A stretch of DNA of 64,000 nt from NCBI RefSeq assembly GCF_001746365.1, contig NZ_MJAJ01000009.1, positions 15,644 to 79,643 on the forward strand, read 5' to 3'. This document shows, in pieces, positions 44,330-53,909 of this stretch (position 1 is the first letter of the stretch; every line of letters starts with the position of its first letter). Position numbers and translations under genes: made by a program. The stretch is from Streptomyces sp. LUP30. Its GTDB lineage: Bacteria; Actinomycetota; Actinomycetes; Streptomycetales; Streptomycetaceae. Below the pieces are notes generated by a model that worked only from the letters and a program-made list of their open reading frames with translations, did no database searches and was not told the DNA's origin.

Positions 44330-45081
44330 AGTGCCCGCTCCCGTTCCGTGCTCGCCAGGATCTCCGCGATGTGCACCGGCCGCATGCCGGTCCGCAGCCG
44401 GGTCATGGTCCCGCCGATGTGCATCAGACACGAGTTGTCGGCCGCGCACAGCACCTGAGCGCCCGTCGATTCGGCGTTGCGCACCTTGTCGGCGCCCATC
44501 GCCGCCGAGACGTCCGCGTTCTTCAGCGCGAAGGTGCCGCCGAAGCCGCAGCACTCGTCGGCCCCCGGCAGTTCGACCAGCTCCAGACCCCCGACGGCCT
44601 GGAGCAGCCGCCGGGGCCGGTCCCCGAGCCCCAGTCCGCGCAGCCCGTGACAGGTCGGGTGGTAGGTCACCGTGTGGGGGTAGTACGCGCCGACGTCGGT
44701 CACTCCGAGCACGTCCACCAGGAACTCGGTGAGCTCGTAGGTCTTCGGGACCACCGGGGCCAGCGTGGCGGCCAGCGCGTCTCCGCGCCCCTCGGCCCGG
44801 GCGCGCTCGCCCATCCGCGGATACAGCTCCCGCACCATCGCCCCGCACGATCCGGACGGCGTCACGATGGCCTCGTACTCTCCGAAGACATCGGAGAAAT
44901 GACGGGCCAGTGGCTCGGCCTCATGGCGGTAACCGGTGTTGTAGTGCGCCTGACCGCAGCAGGTCTGCGCCATCGGGAAGTCGACCTCCACCCCCAGCCT
45001 GGTCAGCAGTTTCACCACGGCACGGCCGGTGTCGGGATAGAGCGTGTCGTTGACACAGGTCAGGAACAGTGCGACACGCAT
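44326..45081 (-). CDS. lutA: LutA-type (Fe-S)-binding CCG-domain subunit
   Basis: The 251-residue protein has two cysteine-rich CCG domains. The first ends TCCGQAHYNTGYRHEAEPLA (C41-C42), the second ELPGADECCGFGGTFALKNA. It opens VALFLTCVNDTLYPDTGRAV, as in GlcF/LutA proteins that hold non-cubane Fe-S clusters. SD AAGGAG precedes the ATG. Upstream, an 11-bp palindrome (45101) and a hairpin (45137-45154) separate it from rhaB, so lutABC may have its own promoter. Confidence 0.95.
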   Translation of the reverse strand: MRVALFLTCVNDTLYPDTGRAVVKLLTRLGVEVDFPMAQTCCGQAHYNTGYRHEAEPLARHFSDVFGEYEAIVTPSGSCGAMVRELYPRMGERARAEGRGDALAATLAPVVPKTYELTEFLVDVLGVTDVGAYYPHTVTYHPTCHGLRGLGLGDRPRRLLQAVGGLELVELPGADECCGFGGTFALKNADVSAAMGADKVRNAESTGAQVLCAADNSCLMHIGGTMTRLRTGMRPVHIAEILASTERERAL

Positions 45082-45100
45082 CGCGGCTCCTTGAGGTAGA

Positions 45101-45111
45101 TCATCGGATGA
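45101..45111. promoter_or_regulatory. Operator-like palindrome before lutA
   Basis: TCATCGGATGA has perfect 5-bp arms around one base, 20 bp upstream of the lutA start. Lut operons are commonly controlled by FadR-type GntR regulators with short palindromes of this kind. No such regulator is in the window. Confidence 0.45.
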
Positions 45112-45136
45112 GTGAAGAGTAGACCGGCGCGGCGCT

Positions 45137-45154
45137 CCGGGGGGAGACCCCCGG
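45137..45154 (-). terminator. GC hairpin between rhaB and lutA
   Basis: CCGGGGG (45137-45143) and CCCCCGG (45148-45154) form a 7-bp stem with a 4-base loop, starting one base after the rhaB stop. It may reduce read-through from rha to lut. Confidence 0.5.
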
Positions 45155-45155
45155 T

Positions 45156-46601
45156 TCAGCGCACGGTGAGCCGGGCCTCCGCCTCCCGCCACCGCTCGGC
45201 GTCTCCCCGCGGCTCGTAGCGCGTCAGCGGCTGCGTACGGGCCAGCAGCCGGCGCATGTCGGCGCGGTCGCCGGCCAGGCCGTGGGCCCGTGCCTGAACG
45301 AGCACGTTGCCGAGAGCCGCGGCCTCCGTGGGACCGGCCACCACCGGCAGCCCGCAGGCGTCTGCGGTCAGCCGGCACAGCAGCGCGTTGCGGTTGCCGC
45401 CGCCGACGATGTGGACGACGTCGACGGGGTGGTCCGCGAGTCGCTGGGCGTCGGCGATCGCCCGCCGGTGCGCGAGGGCCAGGGAGTCGAGGATGCAGCG
45501 GGTGATCTCGCCGGGCGTGCGCGGAACCGGCTGCCCCGACGCCCGGCACGCCTCGGCGATCCGCTCCGGCATCCGCCCGGGCGCGAGGAAGGCGGCGTCG
45601 CCCGCGTCGACGACCGAGCGCAGGGCCGGTGCGGCGGCCGCGTCCCGCAGCAGTCCGCCCAGGTCCGGGTCGCCCCAGGCGCGTACGCATTCCTGGAGCA
45701 GCCACAGTCCCATGATGTTGCGCAGGTAGCGGACCGTGCCGTCCAGCCCCAGCTCATTGGTGAAGTTGGCGGCGCGGCTGTCCTCGCTGAGCACGGGCGC
45801 CGTCAGCTCCAGTCCGGCCAGCGACCAGGTGCCGGTGCAGATGTAGGCGAAGTGCTCGCCGACGGCCGGGACGGCTGCCACGGCGGACGCGGTGTCGTGC
45901 GAGCCGACCGTGGTCACCGGCACCGGGCCGGTCAGCCCCGTCTCCTCCAGCACCTGGGACCGCAGCAGTCCCGCCGGGTCGCCGGGCCGCCGCAGCGGGG
46001 CGAACAGCGTCAGGTCGATGCCGAGCCGCTCGGCGACGCCGTGGGACCAGTCGCCCGTGCGGGGGTCGATCAGCTGGGTCGTGGAGGCGTTGGTCAGCTC
46101 GGTGCCCTGCTCGCCCGTCAGCCAATAGGACAGCAGGTCGGGAATGAGCAACAGCCGTCGTGCCTGGGCCAGTTGAGCCGTGGAAGCCGCGGCCTTCAAC
46201 TGGTAGAGGGTGTTGAAGGGCGCGTACTGCAGGCCCGTCGCCGCGTACAGCTCGGCCGCCGGCACGGTGGCCCACACCTTCTCGGCGACGCCCTCGGTGC
46301 GCGCGTCACGGTAGTGCACCGGGTTGCCGAGCAGGGCCCCGTCGGCGTCCAGCAGCCCGTAGTCCACGGCCCAGCTGTCGATGCCGACGGAGTCCACCCG
46401 ACCGGCCGCCCGCAGCCCGTCCAGCACGCCCCCGTACAGGGACAGCACATCCCAGCGCAGCCCCTCCGGCACCCGGACCGGCCGGTTGGGGAAGCGGTGG
46501 GCCTCCGTCAGCTCCAGCGAGTCCGGGCCGACCCGGCCGACCATGACGCGTCCGCTGGACGCGCCGAGGTCGACGGCGGCGTACGACTTCACGGCCGTCA
46601 C
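45156..46601 (-). CDS. rhaB: L-rhamnulokinase
   Basis: The 481-residue FGGY kinase has the N-terminal phosphate loop YAAVDLGASSGRVMVGRV, catalytic-domain motifs IDSWAVDYGLLDADGALLGN and TGLQYAPFNTLYQL, LIPDLLSYWLTGEQGTELTN, VGSHDTASAVAAVP (the general-base aspartate), and the C-terminal FGGY signature region VDVVHIVGGGNRNALLCRLT with GPTEAAALGNVLVQARAHG. Those are RhaB-specific blocks. It phosphorylates L-rhamnulose. GTG at 46601 overlaps the stop of rhaD. Confidence 0.96.
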   Translation of the reverse strand: MTAVKSYAAVDLGASSGRVMVGRVGPDSLELTEAHRFPNRPVRVPEGLRWDVLSLYGGVLDGLRAAGRVDSVGIDSWAVDYGLLDADGALLGNPVHYRDARTEGVAEKVWATVPAAELYAATGLQYAPFNTLYQLKAAASTAQLAQARRLLLIPDLLSYWLTGEQGTELTNASTTQLIDPRTGDWSHGVAERLGIDLTLFAPLRRPGDPAGLLRSQVLEETGLTGPVPVTTVGSHDTASAVAAVPAVGEHFAYICTGTWSLAGLELTAPVLSEDSRAANFTNELGLDGTVRYLRNIMGLWLLQECVRAWGDPDLGGLLRDAAAAPALRSVVDAGDAAFLAPGRMPERIAEACRASGQPVPRTPGEITRCILDSLALAHRRAIADAQRLADHPVDVVHIVGGGNRNALLCRLTADACGLPVVAGPTEAAALGNVLVQARAHGLAGDRADMRRLLARTQPLTRYEPRGDAERWREAEARLTVR

Positions 46602-48637
46602 CGGAGGAAGGCGGCCGCCACACCCGCGTCGACGGGGACGTGCAGCCCGGTGGTGTGGGTGAGCTCGCCGCCGGTCAGCGCGAACACGGCGTTGGCGACG
46701 TGCTCGGGCAGCACCTCGCGCTTGAGGATGGTCCGCTGCGCGTAGAACTCTCCCAGCTTGTCCTCCTCCACCCCGTACACGGCCGCGCGCTGGGCGCCCC
46801 AGCCGCCGGCGAAGATGCCGGATCCGCGCACCACGCCGTCGGGGTTGACGCCGTTGACGCGGATGCCGTGCTCGCCCAGCTCGGCGGCGAGCAGGCGGAC
46901 CTGGTGGGCCTGGTCGGCCTTGGTGGCGGAGTAGGCGATGTTGTTCGGTCCGGCGAAGACGGCGTTCTTCGACGCGATGTAGACGATGTCGCCGCCCAGC
47001 TTCTGCGCGATCATCACCCGGGCCGCCTCACGCGAGACGAGGAAGGAGCCGCGGGCCATGATGTCGTGCTGCAGGTCCCAGTCCCGGGCCGAGGTCTCCA
47101 GCAGCGGCTTGGAGATGGAGATGCCGGCGTTGTTGACCACCAGGTCGACCCCGCCGAAGGCGAGCGCGGCGGTCTCGAAGGCGCGGGCGATCTGCTCCTC
47201 GGACGTCACGTCGACGGTGACGGCCACCGCCTTGTCGGCGCCGCCGAGCTCCTCGGCGACGGCGGCAGCGTTCTCGGCGTTCAGATCGGCGACGACGACG
47301 CAGGCGCCCTCGGCGGACAGCCGGTGCGCGATCGCCTTGCCGATCCCGCTGCCGCCGCCGGTCACCAGGGCCACGCGGGTGGCCAGGGGCTTGGGCTTCG
47401 GCATCCGCTGGAGTTTGGCCTCTTCCAGGGCCCAGTACTCGATGCGGAACTTCTCCGACTCCTCGATCGGCGCGTACGACGACACCGACTCGGCGCCCCG
47501 CATCACATTGATCGCGTTGACGTAGAACTCGCCGGCGACCCGGGCCGTCTGCTTGTCCTTGCCGAAGGAGAACATGCCCACGCCCGGCACCAGCACGATC
47601 GCCGGGTCGGCGCCGCGCATGGCGGGGGAGCCCGGCTCGGCGTGCCGGGTGTAGTAGGCGGCGTACTCCTCGCGGTACTCGGCGTGCAGCTCCGCCAGCC
47701 GGGCGACGGCGTCCTCCAGCGCGGCGGTGGGGGGCAGGTCCAGGACGAGCGGCCGCACCTTGGTGCGCAGGAAGTGGTCCGGGCAGGAGGTGCCGAGCGC
47801 GGCGAGCCGTGGGTGCTCGGCCCGCGCCACGAAGTCCAGCACGGCGTCGGAGTCGGTGAAGTGCCCGACCTGGGGCCGGTCCCGGGAGGCGATCGCCCGC
47901 ACGTGCGGGGCGAGAGCGGCGGCCCGTCGCCGGCGCTCGTCCTCGGGCAGTGCCTCGTACCCGGCGACGACCGGTCCGAAGGGCTCGGCCTTCCCCTTCT
48001 CCGCCAGGAAGGCCTCGGCGGTGCGGATGATGTGCAGCGAGTTGCGCTCGCACTCCTCGGCGCTCTCGCCCCAGGCGGTGATCCCGTGGCCGCCCAGCAC
48101 CACGCCGATGGCCTGCGGGTTGGCCTCCTTGATGGCGGCGACGTCCAGGCCGAGCTGGAAGCCGGGCCTGCGCCACGGCACCCAGGCGACGGCGTCGCCG
48201 AAGCACTCGGCGGTCAGTTTCTCCCCGTCCGCCGCGCAGGCGAGCGCGATCCCGGAGTCCGGGTGCAGGTGGTCGACGTGGGCGGCGTCGACGAGCCCGT
48301 GCATGGCGGTGTCGATGGACGGAGCCGCCCCGCCCTTGCCGTGCAGGCAGTAGTCGAACGCGGCGACCATCTCGTCCTCGCGTTCGACGCCGGGGTAGAC
48401 GTCGACGAGGCCGCGCAGCCGGTCCAGCCGCAGCACGGCGAGCCCGGCCTCGGTGAGCGTGCCGAGGTCGCCGCCCGACCCCTTCACCCACATCAGCTCG
48501 ACGTCCCGACCGGTCACGGGATCGATGTCGGCGCCCTTGGCGGAAGCGTTGCCGCCGGCGTAGTTGGTGTTACGGGGATCGGCGCCGAGCCGACGGGACC
48601 GACCGAGGAGAGCGGCGGCTTCGGGGTGGGTGGTCAT
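46598..48637 (-). CDS. rhaD: Bifunctional rhamnulose-1-phosphate aldolase / alcohol dehydrogenase
   Basis: This 679-residue fusion has an N-terminal class II aldolase domain, about 1-400 (GGNASAKGAD, MHGLVDAAHVDHLHPDSGIA zinc-site histidines, VVLGGHGITAWGESAEECER). The C-terminal short-chain dehydrogenase, about 425-679, has cofactor loop ALVTGGGSGIGKAIAHRL, VVNNAGIS, and catalytic Y-x3-K in NIAYSATKADQAHQ. The aldolase splits L-rhamnulose-1-phosphate to DHAP and L-lactaldehyde. The dehydrogenase half of such fusions converts the lactaldehyde, generally to L-lactate. AAGGGA precedes the ATG. lutABC downstream supports lactate as the product. Confidence 0.95.
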   Translation of the reverse strand: MTTHPEAAALLGRSRRLGADPRNTNYAGGNASAKGADIDPVTGRDVELMWVKGSGGDLGTLTEAGLAVLRLDRLRGLVDVYPGVEREDEMVAAFDYCLHGKGGAAPSIDTAMHGLVDAAHVDHLHPDSGIALACAADGEKLTAECFGDAVAWVPWRRPGFQLGLDVAAIKEANPQAIGVVLGGHGITAWGESAEECERNSLHIIRTAEAFLAEKGKAEPFGPVVAGYEALPEDERRRRAAALAPHVRAIASRDRPQVGHFTDSDAVLDFVARAEHPRLAALGTSCPDHFLRTKVRPLVLDLPPTAALEDAVARLAELHAEYREEYAAYYTRHAEPGSPAMRGADPAIVLVPGVGMFSFGKDKQTARVAGEFYVNAINVMRGAESVSSYAPIEESEKFRIEYWALEEAKLQRMPKPKPLATRVALVTGGGSGIGKAIAHRLSAEGACVVVADLNAENAAAVAEELGGADKAVAVTVDVTSEEQIARAFETAALAFGGVDLVVNNAGISISKPLLETSARDWDLQHDIMARGSFLVSREAARVMIAQKLGGDIVYIASKNAVFAGPNNIAYSATKADQAHQVRLLAAELGEHGIRVNGVNPDGVVRGSGIFAGGWGAQRAAVYGVEEDKLGEFYAQRTILKREVLPEHVANAVFALTGGELTHTTGLHVPVDAGVAAAFLR

Positions 48638-48675
48638 GCGGATTCCCTTACTTCTCGAACGTGGGCGACGGAGCG

Positions 48676-48690
48676 CGCCCCGGGGGGGCG
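48676..48690 (-). terminator. Short GC hairpin between rhaI and rhaD
   Basis: CGCCCC and GGGGCG arms with a GGG loop lie in the 142-bp gap after the rhaI stop. It may attenuate transcription between rhaI and rhaDB. Confidence 0.4.
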
Positions 48691-48779
48691 GGGGGCTGTA
48701 TCGATGTGCGGCTCCCGCCGCGCGGGCGCGACCAGCCACGACGGGCCGCAGTCCGCGACGGACAGGCGACGGCGGACGC

Positions 48780-49958
48780 TTACGCCCCCCACCCGGCCTG
48801 CTCCCCGCCGACCCGCTCGGCAACGATCTTCTCGGCGTACCCGGACGCCCGGTACGCGGCCATCGGGTCGGGGTCCAGCCCCGTCTCCTCCCGCACCTCA
48901 CGCAGCAGCGGTCGCACGTCCGTGTTGTACGCGTCCATCAGCACGGCGTTGGCCTCCAGCACATCCCCCGAAGCCTGTGCGGCGGCCAGCGCCGAGCGGT
49001 CGACGAGCAGCGCCTTGGCCGTCGCCTCCTGCACGTTCATCACGGAGCGGATGATCGCCGGGATCTTGGCCTCGATGTTGTGGCACTGGTCGAGCATGAA
49101 CGCCACGTCGGCGCTGAACCCGCCCCCGCGCACGACCTCGTACATGATCCGGAACAGCTGGAAGGGGTCGGCGGCGCCGACCATGAGGTCGTCGTCGGCG
49201 TAGAAGCGCGAGTTGAAGTCGAACCCGCCGAGCTTGCCCTCGCGCAGCAGCGTGGCGACGATGAACTCGATGTTGGTCCCGGGCGCGTGGTGTCCCGTGT
49301 CGACCACGACCTGCGCCTTCGGGCCCAGCTTCAGACAGTGCGCGTACGCCGTTCCCCAGTCCGGCACGTCCGTCGAGTAGAAGGCCGGCTCGAAGAACTT
49401 GTACTCCAGCAGCATCCGCTGCCCGTCGCCGAGCCGCGCGTACACCTCGGCCAGGCCCTCGGCCAGCCGGTCCTGCCGTGCACGGAGGTCGTCCTGGCCG
49501 GGATAGTTGGTCCCGTCGGCGAACCACAGCTTCAGATCGGCCGAGCCCGTCGCGTCCATGATGTCGACGCACTCCAGCAGATGACCGACGGCCTTGCGCC
49601 GGACCGCGGCCTCCGGGTGGCAGATGCTGCCGAGCTTGTAGGCGTCGTCCTGGAAGGTGTTGGAGTTGATCGCCCCCAGCTTCACGCCCCGGTCCTCGGC
49701 ATGTTTCGCAAGTGCGGAGTAGTCCTCCACTTTGTCCCACGGGATGTGCAGCGCGACGGTGGGGGCCACGCCGGTGAACGCGTGCACCTGTGCGGCGTCG
49801 TCCAGCTTCTCCTGCGGGGTGCGGGGGACGCCCTGCTGGGCGAACACCTTGAACCGGGTCCCCGAGTTCCCGTACGCCCACGACGGTGTCTCGACGGCCT
49901 GGGTCTTCAGCGCGGCCTTCACCGCTGCGAGGTCGGTCACTTCGGGCTCCTGTGACAT
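48780..49958 (-). CDS. rhaI: L-rhamnose isomerase
   Basis: The 392-residue TIM-barrel isomerase of the RhaI (P. stutzeri/Rhizobium) class, distinct from E. coli RhaA, includes [100 protein letters not shown] and [20 protein letters not shown]. The metal-site E, D, H and D residues are all visible. It converts L-rhamnose to L-rhamnulose. It is the first gene of the minus-strand unit, facing the transporter operon across a 300-bp region with two LacI-type palindromes. Confidence 0.96.
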   Translation of the reverse strand: MSQEPEVTDLAAVKAALKTQAVETPSWAYGNSGTRFKVFAQQGVPRTPQEKLDDAAQVHAFTGVAPTVALHIPWDKVEDYSALAKHAEDRGVKLGAINSNTFQDDAYKLGSICHPEAAVRRKAVGHLLECVDIMDATGSADLKLWFADGTNYPGQDDLRARQDRLAEGLAEVYARLGDGQRMLLEYKFFEPAFYSTDVPDWGTAYAHCLKLGPKAQVVVDTGHHAPGTNIEFIVATLLREGKLGGFDFNSRFYADDDLMVGAADPFQLFRIMYEVVRGGGFSADVAFMLDQCHNIEAKIPAIIRSVMNVQEATAKALLVDRSALAAAQASGDVLEANAVLMDAYNTDVRPLLREVREETGLDPDPMAAYRASGYAEKIVAERVGGEQAGWGA

Positions 49959-50024
49959 CGGTCCGGAAGAACATCCCCAGCGGCTGCCAGAGCCTTCCGA
50001 GGACGCTTCTGGAAACGCTGTTGA

Positions 50025-50036
50025 TGAAACGATTCA
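50025..50036. promoter_or_regulatory. LacI-type operator candidate on the rhaI side
   Basis: TGAAACGATTCA matches its own reverse complement at 10 of 12 positions and resembles the general LacI/GalR consensus TGAAACGTTTCA. It lies 66 bp upstream of rhaI. The probable regulator is the LacI protein encoded at 56921. Confidence 0.55.
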
Positions 50037-50121
50037 GAACGGGAAGCTATGAGCCCGCAGGAGGACTGTCAAGCCCCCGGGCCTGGTCTGTTGTCCGTGA
50101 CCACTGTGTGACCTTCGGCTA

Positions 50122-50136
50122 TCGAAAACTTTTCGA
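50122..50136. promoter_or_regulatory. LacI-type operator candidate on the transporter side
   Basis: TCGAAAACTTTTCGA is a perfect palindrome with 7-bp arms and one central base. It lies 122 bp upstream of the ABC ATPase and 163 bp upstream of rhaI, in an unusually AT-rich patch. It is a strong operator candidate. Confidence 0.65.
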
Positions 50137-50258
50137 GACGTACCCATTGACGTGACATGGCCGTCATGCCTAACGTCCCGGCCATCCAGTTGAAACCTTT
50201 CACGACGCCGTGACGGCCCTTGGGGCATCGATTCGCGGACGTCGTCGAGGAGCCACCC

Positions 50259-51776
50259 ATGACCCACCCGTCCGACACGGGACCCGCCCCGGTGCTGGCG
50301 CTGAAGGACGTAGCCAAGTCCTTCGGCGCCGTACGCGCCCTGCGGGGCGTCTCCCTGGAGCTGTTCCCGGGCGAGGTCCATGCCCTCGCCGGGGAGAACG
50401 GCGCGGGCAAGTCGACCCTGATCAAGACCCTCGCGGGGGTGCACCGACCGGATGCCGGCCGGGTGCTGCTCGACGGCGAGCCCGTCGTGTTCCACGGTCC
50501 CGGCGACGCCCGTGACGCCGGTATCGCGGTGATCTACCAGGAGCCCACGCTCTTCCCCGATCTGTCGATCGCCGAGAACATCTTCATGGGCCGCCAGCCC
50601 CGGCGTGCCTTCGGCCGCATCGACCACAAGGCCACCCGTGCGGCCACCGCCGCCCTGATGAAGCGCCTCGGCGTCGAACTCGACCCCGACCGCCCGGCGA
50701 GCGGCCTGTCCATCGCCGACCAGCAGATCGTCGAGATCGCCAAGGCGCTCTCCTTCGACGCCCGCGTCCTGATCATGGACGAGCCGACCGCGGCCCTCAC
50801 CGGCAGCGAGGTCGCCCGCCTCTTCGGCGTGGTGCGCACCCTGCGCGAGCAGGGCGCGGCGGTCCTGTTCATCTCGCACCGGCTGGAGGAGATCTTCCAG
50901 ATCTGCCGGCGGGTGACCACCCTGCGCGACGGCGCGTGGATCGCCACCGAGCAGGTCGCGGGCATGACCGAGGACGACCTGGTCCGCCGGATGGTCGGCC
51001 GCGACCTCGACGAGCTCTACCCCAAGCAGGACGTCACGCCGGGCGAGGTCGCCCTCAGCGTCCGACGGCTCACCCGCGAGGGCGTCTTCACGGACGTCTC
51101 CTTCGAGGTCCGCCGCGGTGAGATCGTCGGCCTCGCCGGACTCGTCGGCGCCGGCCGCACCGAGGTCGCCCGCGCGGTCTTCGGCATCGACCGCTGGGAC
51201 GCCGGCGAGGTCGTCGTGGACGGCCGCCCGCTCACCAACGGCGCGCCCTCGACGGCGATGACCGCGGGCCTCGCCCTGGTCCCCGAGGACCGGCGCGCCC
51301 AGGGCCTGGTGATGGACATGTCCATCGAGCGCAACATCGGCCTCACCGGCCTGCGCACCACCGTGAGGGCGGGCCTGATGGACCGCGGCGCCGAGCGCAG
51401 CCGCTCCCTCGACTGGGCGGTCAGGCTCCAGGTGAAGTACGCCAGGATCGCCGACACCGTCAACACGCTCTCCGGCGGCAACCAGCAGAAGGTCGTCCTC
51501 GCCAAGTGGCTGGCCACCGGCCCCAAGGTGCTGATCGTCGACGAGCCGACCCGCGGCATCGACGTCGGCACCAAGGCCGAGGTGCACCGGCTGCTCTCCG
51601 AGCTGGCCGCCGACGGGGTCGCCGTCCTGATGATCTCCTCCGACCTGCCCGAGATCCTCGGCATGGCCGACCGCGTGCTGGTGATGCACGAGGGCCGGCT
51701 CACCGCCGAGATCGCCCGCACCGAAGCCACCGAGGAAACCGTGATGGCCGCAGCCACCGGGAGGGCCGTCGCATGA
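50259..51776 (+). CDS. Rhamnose ABC importer ATPase (RhaT of the Rhizobium type)
   Basis: The 505-residue protein has two ABC domains. The first has Walker [19 protein letters not shown], Walker [12 protein letters not shown] and a modified signature ([15 protein letters not shown]). The second has a degenerate Walker A ([19 protein letters not shown]) but an intact signature [14 protein letters not shown] and Walker [15 protein letters not shown]. This is the standard CUT2 (RbsA-type) asymmetry. Position next to rhaI and rhaM makes L-rhamnose the expected substrate. GAGGAG precedes the ATG. The stop overlaps the first permease start (ATGA). Confidence 0.94.
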   Translation: MTHPSDTGPAPVLALKDVAKSFGAVRALRGVSLELFPGEVHALAGENGAGKSTLIKTLAGVHRPDAGRVLLDGEPVVFHGPGDARDAGIAVIYQEPTLFPDLSIAENIFMGRQPRRAFGRIDHKATRAATAALMKRLGVELDPDRPASGLSIADQQIVEIAKALSFDARVLIMDEPTAALTGSEVARLFGVVRTLREQGAAVLFISHRLEEIFQICRRVTTLRDGAWIATEQVAGMTEDDLVRRMVGRDLDELYPKQDVTPGEVALSVRRLTREGVFTDVSFEVRRGEIVGLAGLVGAGRTEVARAVFGIDRWDAGEVVVDGRPLTNGAPSTAMTAGLALVPEDRRAQGLVMDMSIERNIGLTGLRTTVRAGLMDRGAERSRSLDWAVRLQVKYARIADTVNTLSGGNQQKVVLAKWLATGPKVLIVDEPTRGIDVGTKAEVHRLLSELAADGVAVLMISSDLPEILGMADRVLVMHEGRLTAEIARTEATEETVMAAATGRAVA

Positions 51777-52873
51777 CGGTGACCACTCCTGATCAGGCCC
51801 CCGTCGCCGAGGCGCCCCGGTCCGGCGGCACCCGGCTCGTGGACCGCGTGTTCAAGATGCGCGAACTCGCCATCCTGGTCGTCTTCCTGGTGATGATCGC
51901 CGTCACCCAGGCCGGCAACAGCGAGTTCCTGTCCGAGCAGGGCATCAAGGACCTCCTGCTCAACGCGACCATCCTGGTGCTGGTCGCCACCGGCCAGTCC
52001 CTGGTCGTCATCACCCGCAACGTCGACCTGTCGGTCGGTTCCACCCTCGGCATCAGCGCCTTCGCCGCCGGCACGTATCTGCACGGCGGCGGCAACCCGG
52101 TGATCGCGATCGTGCTGGCCGTCCTGCTGGGCATCGGCTTCGGGCTCCTCAACGGTCTGCTGGTCAGCCTCGGCCAGGTGCCCGCCCTCGTCGTCACCCT
52201 CGGCACGCTGTACATCATCCGCGGCATCGACTCCATCTGGGTCGGCTCCCGGCAGATCACCGCGGCCGACCTGCCGAACCCTTTCGTGGACTTCGGCTCC
52301 GGCGGCCTCTCGGCCGTGCCCTGGCTCGCGCTGATCGCACTCGTCGTCCTCGTGGCCACCGCCTACTACCTCAAGCACTTCGGCAGCGGGCGCGAGCTGT
52401 ACGCGCTCGGCTCCAACCCCGAGGCCGCACGACTGGCCGGCATCCCGGTCCGCAAGCGGATCCTCGCCGCCTACACCTTCTGCGGCGGCCTCGCGGGCCT
52501 CGCCGGAGCCATGTACCTGGCCCGGTTCGGCAACGTCGACTCCAGCACGGGCAACGGCTACGAACTGACCGTCGTCAGCGCGGTCGTGGTCGGCGGCGTG
52601 GTGTTCACCGGCGGGTCCGGCAGCGTCTACGGCGCCGCACTCGGCGCGCTGCTGCTCACCTCCATCAACAGCGTCCTGCCCGCCCTCGGCGTCAGCTCGG
52701 TCTGGGTGCTCGCCATCAACGGCGTACTGCTCCTGCTGGCCATCGCGATCGACCGGGTCGTCGCCGTACGGGTGGCGTCCGCTCTGAAGAAGAAGTCGGC
52801 CGCGGCCAGGGCCGCCGCCGTGAAGACCGCCGTGAAGACCCCCGTCAAGAAGGGAGACGCTCACGATGCCTGA
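51773..52873 (+). CDS. rhaP: Rhamnose ABC importer permease 1 (CUT2)
   Basis: The 366-residue BPD_transp_2 permease has about ten hydrophobic helices. Markers are [20 protein letters not shown] (the NVDLSVGS motif of RbsC-like permeases), [60 protein letters not shown] and [21 protein letters not shown] charged Lys/Ala tail (about residues 335-366) is longer than usual. ATG overlaps the ATPase stop; its own stop lies within the second permease. The name follows Rhizobium usage. Confidence 0.92.
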   Translation: MTVTTPDQAPVAEAPRSGGTRLVDRVFKMRELAILVVFLVMIAVTQAGNSEFLSEQGIKDLLLNATILVLVATGQSLVVITRNVDLSVGSTLGISAFAAGTYLHGGGNPVIAIVLAVLLGIGFGLLNGLLVSLGQVPALVVTLGTLYIIRGIDSIWVGSRQITAADLPNPFVDFGSGGLSAVPWLALIALVVLVATAYYLKHFGSGRELYALGSNPEAARLAGIPVRKRILAAYTFCGGLAGLAGAMYLARFGNVDSSTGNGYELTVVSAVVVGGVVFTGGSGSVYGAALGALLLTSINSVLPALGVSSVWVLAINGVLLLLAIAIDRVVAVRVASALKKKSAAARAAAVKTAVKTPVKKGDAHDA

Positions 52874-53873
52874 GTCGCTCACCCGTGCGAGCCGCTGGTC
52901 CGCCCTCAGGTGGGACGGGGTCGTCGGCGCCCTCCTGATCGTCCTGCTGCTGTTCTCCTTCACCTTCGTGGACGGCTTCGGCAACGCGCTGAACCTGTCC
53001 TTCCTGATCGGCAACACCCTGCCGATCGCCCTGGTCGCGCTGCCGATGACCCTCCTGGTCGTCGCCGGCGAGATCGACCTGTCGGTCGCCTCCACGGCCG
53101 GACTGTCCGGCGCGGTGATGGGCGCCCTGTGGAACCAGGGCATGACGATCGAGGCGATCATCCCGGTCTGCCTGCTGCTCGGAGTGGTCTGCGGCCTCGT
53201 CAACGGCCTGCTGGTGACCCGGCTCGGGCTGCCCTCCCTCGCCGTCACCATCGGCACGCTGGCCGCCTACCGGGGCATCGCACAGATCGTCCTCGGCTCC
53301 GACGCGGTCACCGACTTCCCCACCCAGTACCTGGACTTCGCGGCCGGCCGGCTCGGGGACACCTTCCTCCCGCAGGCCTTCCTGCCCTTCGTCGTCCTGC
53401 TCGCGATCGCCGTGGTGGTCCTGCACGCCACCCCCTTCGGACGCTCGCTGTTCGCGATCGGCGCCAGCGAGGAGGCCGCCCGGTTCGCCGGCGTCCGGGT
53501 CAAGCGGCACAAACTGATCCTCTTCACGGTGACGGGCCTCATGGCCTCCCTCACCGGGATCTTCTGGGCGCTGCACTACGCCAGCGCCCGCTACGACAAC
53601 GCCACCGGCCTCGAACTCTCCGTCATCGCGGCCGTGCTCCTCGGCGGCATCGACTTCGACGGAGGCAAGGGCACGCTCGGCGGCGCGATCGCGGGAGTCT
53701 TCCTGCTCGGCGCGGCGCAGAACGTGATGAGTCTCCAGGACGTCTCCGCCCAGTCGCAGATCGTCGTCACCGGCGTCCTGCTCGTCGTCTCCGTGCTCGG
53801 CCCCCGGGTCGCACGGCAGATCTCCGTCGCGCGGGCGGGCCGCCAGGCAGCCGCCTCGACACCGACGTCGTAA
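52866..53873 (+). CDS. rhaQ: Rhamnose ABC importer permease 2 (CUT2)
   Basis: The 335-residue sister permease has VVAGEIDLSVASTAGLSGAV in the motif region, LNLSFLIGNTLPIALVALPM, NGLLVTRLGLPSLAVTIGTL, RSLFAIGASEEAARFAGVRV and AVLLGGIDFDGGKGTLGGAI. The two different permeases form the usual heterodimer of rhamnose importers. The start overlaps the previous gene by 8 bp. The gap of 36 bp to the binding-protein gene indicates one operon. Confidence 0.92.
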   Translation: MPESLTRASRWSALRWDGVVGALLIVLLLFSFTFVDGFGNALNLSFLIGNTLPIALVALPMTLLVVAGEIDLSVASTAGLSGAVMGALWNQGMTIEAIIPVCLLLGVVCGLVNGLLVTRLGLPSLAVTIGTLAAYRGIAQIVLGSDAVTDFPTQYLDFAAGRLGDTFLPQAFLPFVVLLAIAVVVLHATPFGRSLFAIGASEEAARFAGVRVKRHKLILFTVTGLMASLTGIFWALHYASARYDNATGLELSVIAAVLLGGIDFDGGKGTLGGAIAGVFLLGAAQNVMSLQDVSAQSQIVVTGVLLVVSVLGPRVARQISVARAGRQAAASTPTS

Positions 53874-53909
53874 CCCGCTCCGCCACCCTCGTAAAGGACC
53901 CACACCACC

